Below are positions 27,293 to 36,510 of a DNA stretch of 64,000 nucleotides, one piece after another. A model generated the notes under the pieces. That model saw nothing but the letters and a program-made list of their open reading frames with translations, was not told the DNA's origin and made no database searches. Location of the stretch: contig CAZVLF010000003.1 of assembly GCA_964627795.1 (NCBI GenBank), forward strand, positions 124,001 to 188,000, given 5' to 3'. The translations under genes and the position numbers were made by a program. Position 1 is the stretch's first letter. Each line of letters begins with the position of its first letter. This DNA comes from CANDYO01 sp964627795 (lineage in GTDB: Bacteria > Pseudomonadota > Alphaproteobacteria > Rickettsiales > CANDYO01).

Positions 27293-28300
27293 TTATTTAG
27301 CTTGAATAGGTGAATTTTTGCTATCATTAACTTTTCTTTTTTTAGGAAGAATATCTGAAGTTAGATGATCAATATTTCTCTTTTTAGGAGATTCCTCTAA
27401 AAATCTTATCTCTTTTCTTATTTGATCTATTTCTTCCTTATGTCTTTGTAAAATTTTATCATCTATAAATCTTACGCTACGCTCCTTACTATTATCAGTT
27501 ATATTTTCCTTTCCAATCATTTTGCCATATTGTGCTTGCTCTGATATTCGTTTTTTAGGCATGCCTTCCTCAGGTAGGTATAAATGCACACCAGACATTT
27601 TATAAATATCAAGTTCAGCATCTTCAGAGGACTCTTTATTTATTCCTCCTAATTTTTTCGTGGCTGGTAAAAAATGAGCTTTATCTATATCTTTTAATAT
27701 TTCTGTTGTATTTTTTATAGTATTTTCTACTAGCATCTTTAAATTTTCAAGTTCTCTAATTATATCAGGCTCGTCTAGTAATGAAGCTAAAAAATCTTCT
27801 CGTGCATTTAGGGAATTAGTTTTATCTTGTATATAATAATTAGGTATTGGTGAGTTTAAACTAAAATTACTTGTTCCATAAAGATTAGGTTTACTTAAGA
27901 AATATCTATCTAAATAATCAATAAGTTCTAAAGAACTATTTTTTTTATTATCATCTATCTCACTTTTAAGTGCTTGATTAAGTTTATCTAATAATTCTTC
28001 TTTACGTCTGTTATAGTTATCAAGGGCTTTTTGGTATTCTTTTTGCTCAGCATTTTTCTTATATAAATCAAACTCTTGAATTTTTTCATTTAATAGACTT
28101 ATCCTATTACTCCAATTTTCTTCGGTTCTAGCAGATCTATCTGGTCCTCCATATTTCACCGGATCATCCATAATTTCTTCACTAAGCCATTTTAAAACTT
28201 CTTTTGCATATTCATCAGTGAAATAAGCTTGAACTTTATTAATATATTGAATATAAATTATATTATATTGTATGGCTAAATCCTTGTTATCTTCTATCAT
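27293..28300 (-). CDS. Coiled-coil protein with C-terminal SV40-like nuclear localisation signal
   Basis: A 335-residue, highly charged helical protein with no family match that I can make. Residues 60-130 (EKIQEFDLYKKNAEQKEYQK and following) look like coiled coil. The C-terminus holds two basic clusters, PKKR and PKKRKV, spaced as in a bipartite nuclear localisation signal (KKRNIDHLTSDILPKKRKV); the second is almost the SV40 large-T signal. There is no signal peptide or membrane span. In an intracellular bacterium this suggests a nucleomodulin-type effector delivered to the host nucleus; that is inference. It converges with the PhnA gene, 14 bases away. Confidence 0.65.
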   Translation of the reverse strand: MIEDNKDLAIQYNIIYIQYINKVQAYFTDEYAKEVLKWLSEEIMDDPVKYGGPDRSARTEENWSNRISLLNEKIQEFDLYKKNAEQKEYQKALDNYNRRKEELLDKLNQALKSEIDDNKKNSSLELIDYLDRYFLSKPNLYGTSNFSLNSPIPNYYIQDKTNSLNAREDFLASLLDEPDIIRELENLKMLVENTIKNTTEILKDIDKAHFLPATKKLGGINKESSEDAELDIYKMSGVHLYLPEEGMPKKRISEQAQYGKMIGKENITDNSKERSVRFIDDKILQRHKEEIDQIRKEIRFLEESPKKRNIDHLTSDILPKKRKVNDSKNSPIQAK

Positions 28301-28537
28301 ATTTAATGCCTCAAATTATAATGCTTTTATTTTATTATAGAAAAAATTTGTTAATTAAAGATTAACATATTTTATATAATTTATACTTATAAATTTGATA
28401 AGAAATAGTTTTATAAAAATCTATATCATTTAAATAACTTATTGTTTAGTTTGCTAATAACAATTAAAGTTATACTATGGAAATATACATTAAAAGAAAT
28501 TTTAAATAGAAATAGCTTTGCTTGATAATTAAATGTA

Positions 28538-28951
28538 ATGGATGCTTTATATATGGTGAGTTTATGGCAATCAATTATTAGAGGGGCCTTTGGAAAGTGT
28601 CCAAATTGTGGTGGTTCAAATTTATTTTATAAATATTTAAAATCTGTGGAATCATGTAGTTCATGTAACCAATATTTTGGAGATATCCATGCAGATGACG
28701 GTCCTGCATGGCTTACTATATTAATTGTAGGGCATCTACTTGCTCCTTTTCTTTTAATTAGAGAGCTTTATACTTTTCTTCCTTCTTGGATGTGCCTATC
28801 AATTTTTCTATGTATTGGCAGTATGCTTACTTTATTTATTCTTCCCCGGTCTAAAGGTATATTTATTGCGATATTATGGCACCTAAATTATAATAAAAAG
28901 TTTAAATCACAACAACATAAGGAAAAAATACAGAATACTAAGAAAAGATAA
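28538..28951 (+). CDS. DUF983 family membrane protein
   Basis: A protein of about 132-137 residues. The N-terminal zinc-ribbon-like part is GAFGKCPNCGGSNLFYKYLK and ESCSSCNQYFGDIHADDGPA; two hydrophobic helices follow (LTILIVGHLLAPFLLIRELY, SIFLCIGSMLTLFILPRSKG). These are the DUF983 features, widespread in alphaproteobacteria and often found near cytochrome oxidase genes. The real start could be the ATG at 28553 (MVSLWQS), since the conserved part begins there. Confidence 0.85.
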   Translation: MDALYMVSLWQSIIRGAFGKCPNCGGSNLFYKYLKSVESCSSCNQYFGDIHADDGPAWLTILIVGHLLAPFLLIRELYTFLPSWMCLSIFLCIGSMLTLFILPRSKGIFIAILWHLNYNKKFKSQQHKEKIQNTKKR

Positions 28952-28961
28952 AATCCTAGAA

Positions 28962-29522
28962 TTAAACTTTTTTAGTGTAAGCAATGTATCTATTTAAATG
29001 AACATTTATGGCATTATTTTTTTCTAAAACAGCCTTAACTATATTTAATTGAGATTTATTTTTAAGCTGAACCCATAAAAGTAAACCTCCTTTCTTTAAT
29101 TGATTTTCAATATATTCTTTATGATGCTTTCTAATAATATTTGCTAACCAAATACCTACTAATGTAAATAAAATTCCTATTGAAACAGCTATAGTTAAGG
29201 TAAGTTTTACATTTCCTCCTTTAAGAATTATAATTCCTGCTGCAGTTAATGTTCCAACATACATTAATACACTTATTATTGCTCCTTCTGCTAAACCAAT
29301 ATTTTCTTCAGCTAGAAAGAAAGTTCTAGACACACTAGAATTATTTGCAAGATCTAATATATCTTTAAGTTTTTTTTGAAAATTTTGGTGAATAATTATT
29401 TTGTCTGAAAGAACGCTTAAAGATGATTGGTCAAATCCATGCACAAATAACTCGTTAACAGCTTGATCAAGTTCATCTTTACTCTTAAAAATTCCTTCAA
29501 CTTCATAAGATTTTTTAACCAT
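28962..29522 (-). CDS. Two-helix membrane protein of unknown function
   Basis: A 186-residue protein. An N-terminal alpha/beta region (SYEVEGIFKSKDELDQAVNE) precedes two membrane helices (AIISVLMYVGTLTAAGIIIL and LTLTIAVSIGILFTLVGIWL), and a second soluble part follows (GGLLLWVQLKNKSQLNIVKA). The layout recalls DUF1269/general-stress proteins that sense or regulate across membranes, but I cannot confirm the family. GGAG lies 7 bases upstream of the start. It lies between DUF983 (convergent) and the LysR gene. Confidence 0.7.
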   Translation of the reverse strand: MVKKSYEVEGIFKSKDELDQAVNELFVHGFDQSSLSVLSDKIIIHQNFQKKLKDILDLANNSSVSRTFFLAEENIGLAEGAIISVLMYVGTLTAAGIIILKGGNVKLTLTIAVSIGILFTLVGIWLANIIRKHHKEYIENQLKKGGLLLWVQLKNKSQLNIVKAVLEKNNAINVHLNRYIAYTKKV

Positions 29523-29790
29523 AATTTTTCTCCATTTTAATCTGGGTTTAATTTTTGCTTATCTAAACATTTTTATAAAAAAGAATAATTAGCAAAATTA
29601 AAAATTATGTTGATATCTTTATTTCGGTAAGAGTGAAGACTTTGAAATTATTTTTAATACATAAAGTCTTTTCTGTTTATATTATACTTATATACCTTAA
29701 GTTACTGTTATTCAATAAGTTTATATAAGTGAGACTAATAACAGTCTATATTAATTTTATTCATAGAAAGTTATAAAAAAGCCAAAATAG

Positions 29791-30657
29791 TTAGACTGCT
29801 TTATTATTTGAAAAAGGCCTATTTAATTTTTGTAATACAAATGTTTCCAAGCTATTTATTGCTGCATTGTTTTTATCATGCTTTAGAAGAGATACATGCG
29901 TATCTTCTAATTTTGGTAAGTTTAATGAGTCTAACGATTCAAGCCCTTTTGGTATCATAGTATGTGGCATAACTGTTATTCCCATGCCAGCTTTAACTGC
30001 AGCTATAGTTCCTGCGTAACTTGGACTTGAAAAAACAAGCCTCCATGCTCTACCAGCATTTTCTAAAGTCTTAATTGCTGAAGCCCTATAAACGCATGGA
30101 TGTGGTGAAAGAACTAGTGGTAATGGCTTATTGTTACAAACAATATTAGCATCTCCCACCCATCTTAAAGGTTCTGATAAAACATCTACGCCATTAGGGA
30201 AATCTTCAGGACGGTTCATCTTAACTAGCACTAAATCAAATTCTTTTTGTTTAAATTTATCAAATAAATTGAGGGTTAGATCGCATTCTATCTTTAAAAG
30301 AATGCGTGGGTGAATTCGTAAAAATTCAATTAATATTTCGGTTAAGAATAGGCTAGCAAAATTTTCTGGTACACCAAAGCGCACTTCACCTTCTAATTCA
30401 GGGTTTTTGAAGCGATCTATCATTTCACAATGAAGTGAAAACATTTGTTTTGCATAGCTTAAAAATATCTCTCCTTCGGGCGTAAGTGTTATCGATTTAT
30501 CACGAGAAATTAAAGTTTTTCCTAATAAATTTTCAAGCTTGAGTATTTGTTGACTAACTGCTGATTGAGTTCGTCCCACCCGTTCTGCTGCTTTAGTAAT
30601 GCTCCTAGTTTCAGCTATAGAAAGGAAACATTGTATCGTTATAAAATCTATATTCAT
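29791..30657 (-). CDS. LysR-type transcriptional regulator
   Basis: A 288-residue LysR regulator. The winged helix-turn-helix is residues 1-60 (FITIQCFLSIAETRSITKAA, RTQSAVSQQILKLENLLGK, LTPEGEIFLSYAKQM). A substrate-binding domain follows, with VRFGVPENFASLFLTEILIE and AAVKAGMGITVMPHTMIP. It is divergent from the dab operon with 96 bases between, the usual arrangement for a LysR regulator and its target. In autotrophs LysR proteins control carbon-concentrating genes; a similar role here is inferred from position only. Confidence 0.92.
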   Translation of the reverse strand: MNIDFITIQCFLSIAETRSITKAAERVGRTQSAVSQQILKLENLLGKTLISRDKSITLTPEGEIFLSYAKQMFSLHCEMIDRFKNPELEGEVRFGVPENFASLFLTEILIEFLRIHPRILLKIECDLTLNLFDKFKQKEFDLVLVKMNRPEDFPNGVDVLSEPLRWVGDANIVCNNKPLPLVLSPHPCVYRASAIKTLENAGRAWRLVFSSPSYAGTIAAVKAGMGITVMPHTMIPKGLESLDSLNLPKLEDTHVSLLKHDKNNAAINSLETFVLQKLNRPFSNNKAV

Positions 30658-30677
30658 AAGAAAAACTAATGAATAAT

Positions 30678-30701
30678 ATAAGAAATATGAATTTTACTTA
30701 T
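30678..30701. promoter_or_regulatory. Candidate LysR operator between lysR and dabB
   Basis: In the 96-base divergent gap the sequence ATAAG (30678-30682) mirrors CTTAT (30697-30701), with inner AAT/ATT also symmetric. It is the only clear dyad in the gap and lies 53-76 bases before the dabB start, a typical place for LysR binding. The symmetry is seen; the function is inferred. Confidence 0.45.
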
Positions 30702-30753
30702 AATAGTGATTTATATATTTTAAACAAGTGCTAAATGATAAAAGAAGGAAAAA

Positions 30754-32094
30754 ATGCATTTAAACTTTATCAATAACTATTTTAATTTAGATTCGCTAGC
30801 AAAAATAATGATAATGTTAGTTTTAATCATTGGTGCAATTGTAGCTAAATTTGCTACTAACTATATGAAAGGTGATAAACATTACCAGAGGTTTTTTATT
30901 AATTTTACTTTATTGATAATCTCTATAATACTGATGGTAGCAGCTGATAATTTGGTGATTTTTATTATATCTTGGGTTTTAAGCAACTTCATCTTAGTTA
31001 AGATGATGGTTCACAGCAAAAACTGGCAAGCAGCACAAGAATCAGGATGGCTAACGACCAAATTTTATACTCTTGGATTTATCTCACTTCTTATTGCTTT
31101 CATCTTATTATATCTTGCAACTGGATACACTTCAATTAAAGCGACTATCAATGAAAATAATTCTTCACCTTTAATTAAAGCTGCCTTGATATTTATTATA
31201 TTAGCTTCAATCACTCAATCAGCTATTTGGCCTTTTCATAAATGGCTTATTAGCTCGCTTAATTCACCTTTACCGGTATCAGCTATAATGCATGCTGGAT
31301 TAGTTAATGGTGGAGGGTTCTTGATAACAAGATTTGCTCCTCTTTATCTTAATTACCCAGAAATTTTAAATATATTATTCATAATAGGCTTAACGGCAGC
31401 AATAATGGGAACTATTTGGAAATTAATGCAAAATGACATAAAAAGGATGCTTGCTTGTTCTACATTAGCTCAAATGGGATTTATGATTGTTCAATGTGGA
31501 CTCGGGCTTTTCTCAGCTGCTATAGCTCATATTATTTTACATGGTATGTTTAAAGCTTATCTTTTCCTTTCATCTGCAAATATTGGACAGGAAAAGAGAT
31601 TGGATCTTCATTATCCTCCTAGTTTCATATGCTTTTTATGTGCGCTGGTATCTGGAGCTGTAGGTAGTTATAGCTTCACATTAATTAGCGGTAAAGATTG
31701 GTTAGTAAAAGACACTAGTTTACTATCTTTATCAATTGTATTTATTGCTGCAACACAATTAGCCATAACATTACTAAGAGAAAATACTTTGATTAGACTT
31801 CCTTTAGCCATAGTTATAACTACCTTTGCAGGAGCTATTTATGGGTTTAATATGCATTTAGTAGAATCTATGCTATTAAATCTTAGTCTATTTAAACCAC
31901 AGCCATTAAATATTCTTCATATTAGCGGTCTAGTTTTACTATTTACTTTATGGCTGAGTATTATATTTGGTCATTATATCCAGGGCTATATACCTTTTAG
32001 AATAAAAATGTGGTTATATGTTAAGGCTCTTAACGCAAGTCAGCCTCATCCTAAAACTATTACCGCTCATCGCAATAAGTATAATTATGTATAA
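30754..32094 (+). CDS. dabB: DabB: proton-conducting subunit of DAB inorganic-carbon transporter
   Basis: A 446-residue NuoL/MrpA-like membrane protein with about 12-14 hydrophobic helices. Proton-channel signatures are SAIWPFHKWLISSLNSPLPV, SAIMHAGLVNGGGFLITRF and NDIKRMLACSTLAQMGFMIV, which carry the functional Lys and His residues of the Proton_antipo_M family. It is shorter than NuoL, lacks the long C-terminal lateral helix, and is followed after 9 bases by a DabA (DUF2309) gene. That identifies it as the DabB partner and not a complex I subunit. In characterised DAB systems DabB couples cation flow to CO2 hydration by DabA. Ribosome site GAAGGA lies 6 bases upstream. Confidence 0.9.
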   Translation: MHLNFINNYFNLDSLAKIMIMLVLIIGAIVAKFATNYMKGDKHYQRFFINFTLLIISIILMVAADNLVIFIISWVLSNFILVKMMVHSKNWQAAQESGWLTTKFYTLGFISLLIAFILLYLATGYTSIKATINENNSSPLIKAALIFIILASITQSAIWPFHKWLISSLNSPLPVSAIMHAGLVNGGGFLITRFAPLYLNYPEILNILFIIGLTAAIMGTIWKLMQNDIKRMLACSTLAQMGFMIVQCGLGLFSAAIAHIILHGMFKAYLFLSSANIGQEKRLDLHYPPSFICFLCALVSGAVGSYSFTLISGKDWLVKDTSLLSLSIVFIAATQLAITLLRENTLIRLPLAIVITTFAGAIYGFNMHLVESMLLNLSLFKPQPLNILHISGLVLLFTLWLSIIFGHYIQGYIPFRIKMWLYVKALNASQPHPKTITAHRNKYNYV

Positions 32095-32103
32095 GAGAAA
32101 AAT

Positions 32104-34242
32104 ATGAAATCTAATATTCAAATTGAATCTGATATAAAAGAAAGTTGGAAAATTATAGCCCCGTTTTGGCCATTAAAAAACCTTATTGCAGTTAATCCTT
32201 TACAAGGTTTAGAAGATTTAGCATTTGAAGAAGGGTTAATTAAGGGATCTGCGTATTTTGAGGCAAAAGAATTACCAGAATTTATGGAAAAAGTTAACCT
32301 TGAAACTATAAAGTGGTTACAAGCCTTTTTTGATGAAGGGCAGGCAACAATATCAATGCCAGGACGAGAAGAGGGGCTTTATAAAGCATGGAAGCAATTA
32401 GCTATTTTTGATACAAAGCTATATGATAAAAATAAAGAAAAATATCTATTTCTATCAAAATTAGCTTCTTCTTCAAAAGAGGCAATTATTGACTATTTAA
32501 ATCTATTAGAAATTAAACCTCAAGACCAAATAGAATTCTTAAAATTACTTCTAACAACTCTTCCAGGGTGGGCATCTTATATTAAATACCGCTGTGAATG
32601 GAGTGAGCCAGAAGAAAGATACCCTGTTTCTCAAGAAGATTACTTAGCCATTAGAATAGTAATAACTTATCTATTATGGCCTCAAGCAAAAAATTTATTA
32701 CAATGGCATAAATCTTTAGAAAAAAAGAAAAATCCTATTGTAGAAATAGAAAGTAATGAAAATAAATATAGAACATCTCTTTTAAAGCAATTAAGTACTC
32801 AAGCTTTATCTAATTCAAATGAACCTAATGCACAATTAGTATTTTGTATTGATGTGCGGTCTGAACCTTTTCGTCGTGCATTAGAAAATACCGGGCGTTA
32901 TGAAACCTTTGGATTTGCTGGTTTCTTTGGCATTCCAGCTAAAATAGAAAATACTGTTACAGGTGAGAGTTGTTCTTCATGCCCAGTATTGCTTAAGCCT
33001 AAACATACAATAAAAGAGTCATCTAATTGTCCAAAAAAAGAGCATTCTAAATATCAGCTACTAAAAAATTTAAAATTATTTTATCAGTCACTAAAATATA
33101 ATTTCACTACAGCCTTTGCATTGGTTGAAGGTATTGGAATTTTTAGTGCTATTTGGATGTTACTTCGAGCCTTTACTCCAAGATTTGCTGATTTTACAAG
33201 TAATATTATTAAAGCTGATAAAGATCTTATTCCTTCTTTGGATGATATTAGTTTATCTGATCAATGTTCCTATGCAGAATCAGCATTAAGGATGATAGGT
33301 CTAACTAAAAATTTTGCTCCTTTAGTGGTATTGTGCGGACATGGAAGTTCCACCAAAAATAATGCTTTTGCCACAGCTTTAGATTGTGGAGCATGTGGAG
33401 GTCGCCATGGAGCGAGTAATGCACGAATTCTAGCTGCAATATTAAATAATGTAAAAGTGCGTGAAATATTAGCAGAAAAACAAATATTAATTCCTAATAA
33501 AACCGTATTTATTGCATCTTTACACAACACCACAAATGATGAAGTTAAGCTATATAATTATAATGATCTAAAAATAATCTCTCAACTTAATCAAGACCTT
33601 AAAATAGCTCGTAATATAAATAGTCAATTTAGATGTGAGCAGATGGGCATTAAAACCAATTCTTTATCTAGTAGTGTTCATACCAATCTTAGAAGTATTG
33701 ATTGGTCTCAGGTTAGGCCAGAGTGGGGATTAGCTAGAAATAGTGCTTTTATAATTGCACCAAGAAATTTATCAAAAAATATTAATCTTGAGGGGCGTTG
33801 CTTTTTACATTCTTACGACTATAACCAAGATCTTGATGGATCCTCATTGAACACCATTCTCACTGCTCCAATGATTGTGGCGCAATGGATTAATGCTCAA
33901 TATTTATTTTCTACACTTGATAATGTAGCCTATGGAGCTGGTAGCAAAATCACTAAAAATATCACAGGAAAGATAGGAATAATGCAAGGTAATGCAAGTG
34001 ATTTGATGACAGGTTTACCATTGCAATCTGTTTATATATCGGACACCAAGCAATATCATGAGGTGCAAAGATTAATGACCGTAGTATATGCTCCAAGAGC
34101 CATGATTGATCAAATTATTGTTAAACAAGATATTCTTAAAAAACTATTCGGTAATGGTTGGGTTACTTTGTCTTGTATTGACCCGCATGATCATAAAATT
34201 TACTTTTTAAAGAGAGATTTGAAATGGGAAAAAGCCATCTAA
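32104..34242 (+). CDS. dabA: DabA (DUF2309): zinc beta-carbonic-anhydrase-like subunit
   Basis: A 712-residue DabA, the cytoplasmic subunit that hydrates CO2 to bicarbonate in a one-way manner when joined to DabB. The zinc and active-site residues are present: C248 and D250 in VFCIDVRSEPFRRALE, H413 in LCGHGSSTKNNAF and C428 in DCGACGGRHG. The 15-residue spacing from His to the second Cys equals that in the Halothiobacillus protein. The N-terminal IIAPFWPLKNLIAVNPLQGL motif is also typical. Length is within the normal range. It overlaps the downstream DUF6671 gene by 19 bases. A supply of bicarbonate for biotin carboxylases is a reasonable role in a non-autotroph. Confidence 0.93.
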   Translation: MKSNIQIESDIKESWKIIAPFWPLKNLIAVNPLQGLEDLAFEEGLIKGSAYFEAKELPEFMEKVNLETIKWLQAFFDEGQATISMPGREEGLYKAWKQLAIFDTKLYDKNKEKYLFLSKLASSSKEAIIDYLNLLEIKPQDQIEFLKLLLTTLPGWASYIKYRCEWSEPEERYPVSQEDYLAIRIVITYLLWPQAKNLLQWHKSLEKKKNPIVEIESNENKYRTSLLKQLSTQALSNSNEPNAQLVFCIDVRSEPFRRALENTGRYETFGFAGFFGIPAKIENTVTGESCSSCPVLLKPKHTIKESSNCPKKEHSKYQLLKNLKLFYQSLKYNFTTAFALVEGIGIFSAIWMLLRAFTPRFADFTSNIIKADKDLIPSLDDISLSDQCSYAESALRMIGLTKNFAPLVVLCGHGSSTKNNAFATALDCGACGGRHGASNARILAAILNNVKVREILAEKQILIPNKTVFIASLHNTTNDEVKLYNYNDLKIISQLNQDLKIARNINSQFRCEQMGIKTNSLSSSVHTNLRSIDWSQVRPEWGLARNSAFIIAPRNLSKNINLEGRCFLHSYDYNQDLDGSSLNTILTAPMIVAQWINAQYLFSTLDNVAYGAGSKITKNITGKIGIMQGNASDLMTGLPLQSVYISDTKQYHEVQRLMTVVYAPRAMIDQIIVKQDILKKLFGNGWVTLSCIDPHDHKIYFLKRDLKWEKAI

Positions 34243-35102
34243 AAGCCAAATCGCTTTATTCTGGAAGCTGTATTATTATTCCAACCAAGCATGGTAAATC
34301 AGAAGCAATTTTAAATCCTTTTTGGGATATATTGGGTGCAAGCGTAATGGAATATTCAGTTGATACAGATATGTTTGGCACTTTCTCTAAAGAAATAGAA
34401 CGTGAAGGTAGTGAGCAAGAATGTGCAAGACGCAAATGTGAATGGTCACTTAAAATGCTTGGCCCAAAAGTTGAACTTATTCTTGCTAGTGAAGGAAGTT
34501 TTGGACCACATCCTTTAATTCCATTTATGCCAATAAATCATGAAATATTATATTTTATAGATAGAAAGAGAGATTTTCATCTACATATTTCATTATTAAA
34601 TGAAAAGACAAATTTTCAGATGCAAGAAATTAGCTCTTTCGAAGAATTACAATTATTTGCAATTAAAGCCAATTTTCCCTCACATGCCTTAATGTTAAGG
34701 CCTGAATCAAGGGACAATAATTCAATAATTTTCAAAGGAATAAACACAAAAGAGGGTTTAGAGCAAGCATTTAAAGAGTCATTAAAATTATCTTGCAATG
34801 GCAAAATATGGGTAGAAACTGATATGCGTGCACATATGAATCCTTTACGTATGTCTAATATTAGTGAATTAGCTAAAAAAATGGCGATGAGACTTTCAGA
34901 AAGTTGCCCAGTTTGTGCTACACCTGGTTGGGGACAAGTGCGTGTTATAAAAGGTTTAATCTGCAAAGAATGCGGTTTAAAAACCTCCATGATAAAACAT
35001 GAAATATTTGGTTGTGTAAAATGCAAATATGAAGAAGTAAAAGAACGTGCTGATGGAGTAAAATATGCTGATCAATGGCAATGTCAATGTTGTAATCCAT
35101 AA
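34224..35102 (+). CDS. DUF6671 protein, third gene of the dab operon
   Basis: A 292-residue protein matching DUF6671: CIIIPTKHGKSEAILNPF, SVDTDMFGTFSKEIEREG, LASEGSFGPHPLIPFMP, FPSHALMLRP and VETDMRAHMNPLRM. Two Cys pairs follow in the C-terminal zinc ribbon (SCPVCATPGWG and CKECGLKT), and there is a further CxxC near residues 270 and 288. Its biochemical role is not known. The 19-base overlap with dabA suggests translational coupling, so it may act in assembly or regulation of the transporter; that is inferred. The Sua5 gene begins 13 bases later and may be in the same transcript. Confidence 0.85.
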   Translation: MGKSHLKAKSLYSGSCIIIPTKHGKSEAILNPFWDILGASVMEYSVDTDMFGTFSKEIEREGSEQECARRKCEWSLKMLGPKVELILASEGSFGPHPLIPFMPINHEILYFIDRKRDFHLHISLLNEKTNFQMQEISSFEELQLFAIKANFPSHALMLRPESRDNNSIIFKGINTKEGLEQAFKESLKLSCNGKIWVETDMRAHMNPLRMSNISELAKKMAMRLSESCPVCATPGWGQVRVIKGLICKECGLKTSMIKHEIFGCVKCKYEEVKERADGVKYADQWQCQCCNP

Positions 35103-35115
35103 AAATAGGTAGCAT

Positions 35116-36090
35116 ATGAAAACAAAATTATTAAAACCAACTCAGTTAGAAGAAGTGATCTCTTTATTAAAAAAGGGGGAAATAGTTGCTCTTCCTACTG
35201 AAACTGTTTATGGACTGGCAGCAGATGCAAAAAATAATATAGCTATTGAAAAAATATTTATTGCTAAAAATAGACCCAAAAACCATCCACTCATAGTACA
35301 TATTAACTCATTAGACAGAGTTAAAGAATGGACTAATGAAATTCCGTCTAACGCCTATAGATTAGCAGAATGCTTTTGGCCTGGACCGTTGACCATGTTA
35401 TTTAATAAAAATCATAATATTAGGAGTGTTATAACTGGAGGTTCATCAAAAATTGCTCTTCGCGTTCCAAATAATTTTTTAATGCTTGAGGTTATAAAAA
35501 GGGTAGGTGGCGCATTAGTTGCGCCTTCAGCTAACACATATACAAAACTTAGTCCCACAAGAGCTGAACATGTGATTTGCGATCTTAATAGCAAAATAGC
35601 TGCTGTACTTGATGACGGAGCTTGTAGTGTTGGTATTGAATCAACTATTATTGATGTAACTACTAATATCCCTAAAATACTAAGGCCTGGATCTATTACT
35701 AAAAACATGATTGAAAATGCTCTTCAAATTAAAATTGAAGAATATAAAAAACATACCGAGCAAGTGCCAGGAAATATTTATGCACATTATCAACCTAATA
35801 CCCCTGTTTTTCTAATGGCATTAAGTGAAATAGAAAATTATATTCTAAAAACAGATGATAATGATATAGCGATTATGCATTATTCTCCTTTAAATAGTAA
35901 TAACAAGGTTAGATTATATCAAATACCACATGATAGATCAGGTTATGCAAAACTTATGTATGATACACTGCATAAAATTGATAAAAATGGTTTTAGGAAA
36001 ATCTTAATAGAAAAACCTCCGAATAGCTCTAATTGGTCTTATATAAATGACCGTCTCAATAAAGCAGCTGCTAAATATAATGGTAAATGA
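35116..36090 (+). CDS. Threonylcarbamoyl-AMP synthase, Sua5 type
   Basis: A 324-residue L-threonylcarbamoyladenylate synthase, which makes the activated intermediate for t6A at position 37 of ANN-decoding tRNAs. The YrdC domain (residues 1-200) shows GEIVALPTETVYGLAADA, IAKNRPKNHPLIVHI (the K.R motif) and ALVAPSANTYTKLSPT. The extra C-terminal Sua5 domain (residues 220-324, from YAHYQPNTPVFLMAL) distinguishes it from the shorter TsaC. It needs bicarbonate, threonine and ATP. The bicarbonate requirement makes its position just behind the dab operon noteworthy. Full length. Confidence 0.95.
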   Translation: MKTKLLKPTQLEEVISLLKKGEIVALPTETVYGLAADAKNNIAIEKIFIAKNRPKNHPLIVHINSLDRVKEWTNEIPSNAYRLAECFWPGPLTMLFNKNHNIRSVITGGSSKIALRVPNNFLMLEVIKRVGGALVAPSANTYTKLSPTRAEHVICDLNSKIAAVLDDGACSVGIESTIIDVTTNIPKILRPGSITKNMIENALQIKIEEYKKHTEQVPGNIYAHYQPNTPVFLMALSEIENYILKTDDNDIAIMHYSPLNSNNKVRLYQIPHDRSGYAKLMYDTLHKIDKNGFRKILIEKPPNSSNWSYINDRLNKAAAKYNGK

Positions 36091-36277
36091 AGAGTTTAAT
36101 CTTATACTTGTCAACGTCTTTTACTTGAAGATTAGTTAAATGCTTAAGTTTGTTTTAATTCATACATTTCGATCCTTAATCCTTTTGGCAACTTTCCTTG
36201 CTTATTTTTATGGTCGGATTTACATCATTAGTAAGTGGTTTTTTTATTATTTAGTGGTTACCCTTTTCCTAAAATTA

Positions 36278-36510
36278 ATGCAAAGCCCTATTGCCATGAG
36301 CATCAGCAATATCTAACTTAGCTTCAGCTTCAATTAAATATTAAGCTAAACCTGCAAGTTTTTTGAATCACGAGATGTAGAGCTGTGCTGACGTTTTAAT
36401 ATATAGTATCTAAATCTATAACAGCCTCAATTAGAGTTTGTATTAACTTGTAATGATCTTTTTAATAGCTAATTATAATAGTGAATTGCCTGCTTTACTC
36501 GTTTAAGTGA
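36278..36510 (-). pseudogene. Ankyrin-repeat protein remnant
   Basis: The region 36091-36809 has no intact gene, but the reverse strand holds at least two decayed ankyrin repeats. They read LIQTLIEAVIDLDTI, then STALHLVIQK, a frame change, and IEAEAKLDIADAHGNRALH, with several stops. The ankyrin consensus (TALHLA, GADLDIAD) is plain. It is the residue of a larger ankyrin effector gene. The rest of the 720-base gap shows nothing I can name. Confidence 0.75.

Noticed and set aside
30754..32094. Complex I subunit NuoL/NuoM or an Mrp antiporter subunit
   Set aside because: The protein is short, no other nuo or mrp gene is adjacent, and a DabA gene with the complete zinc site follows after 9 bases.
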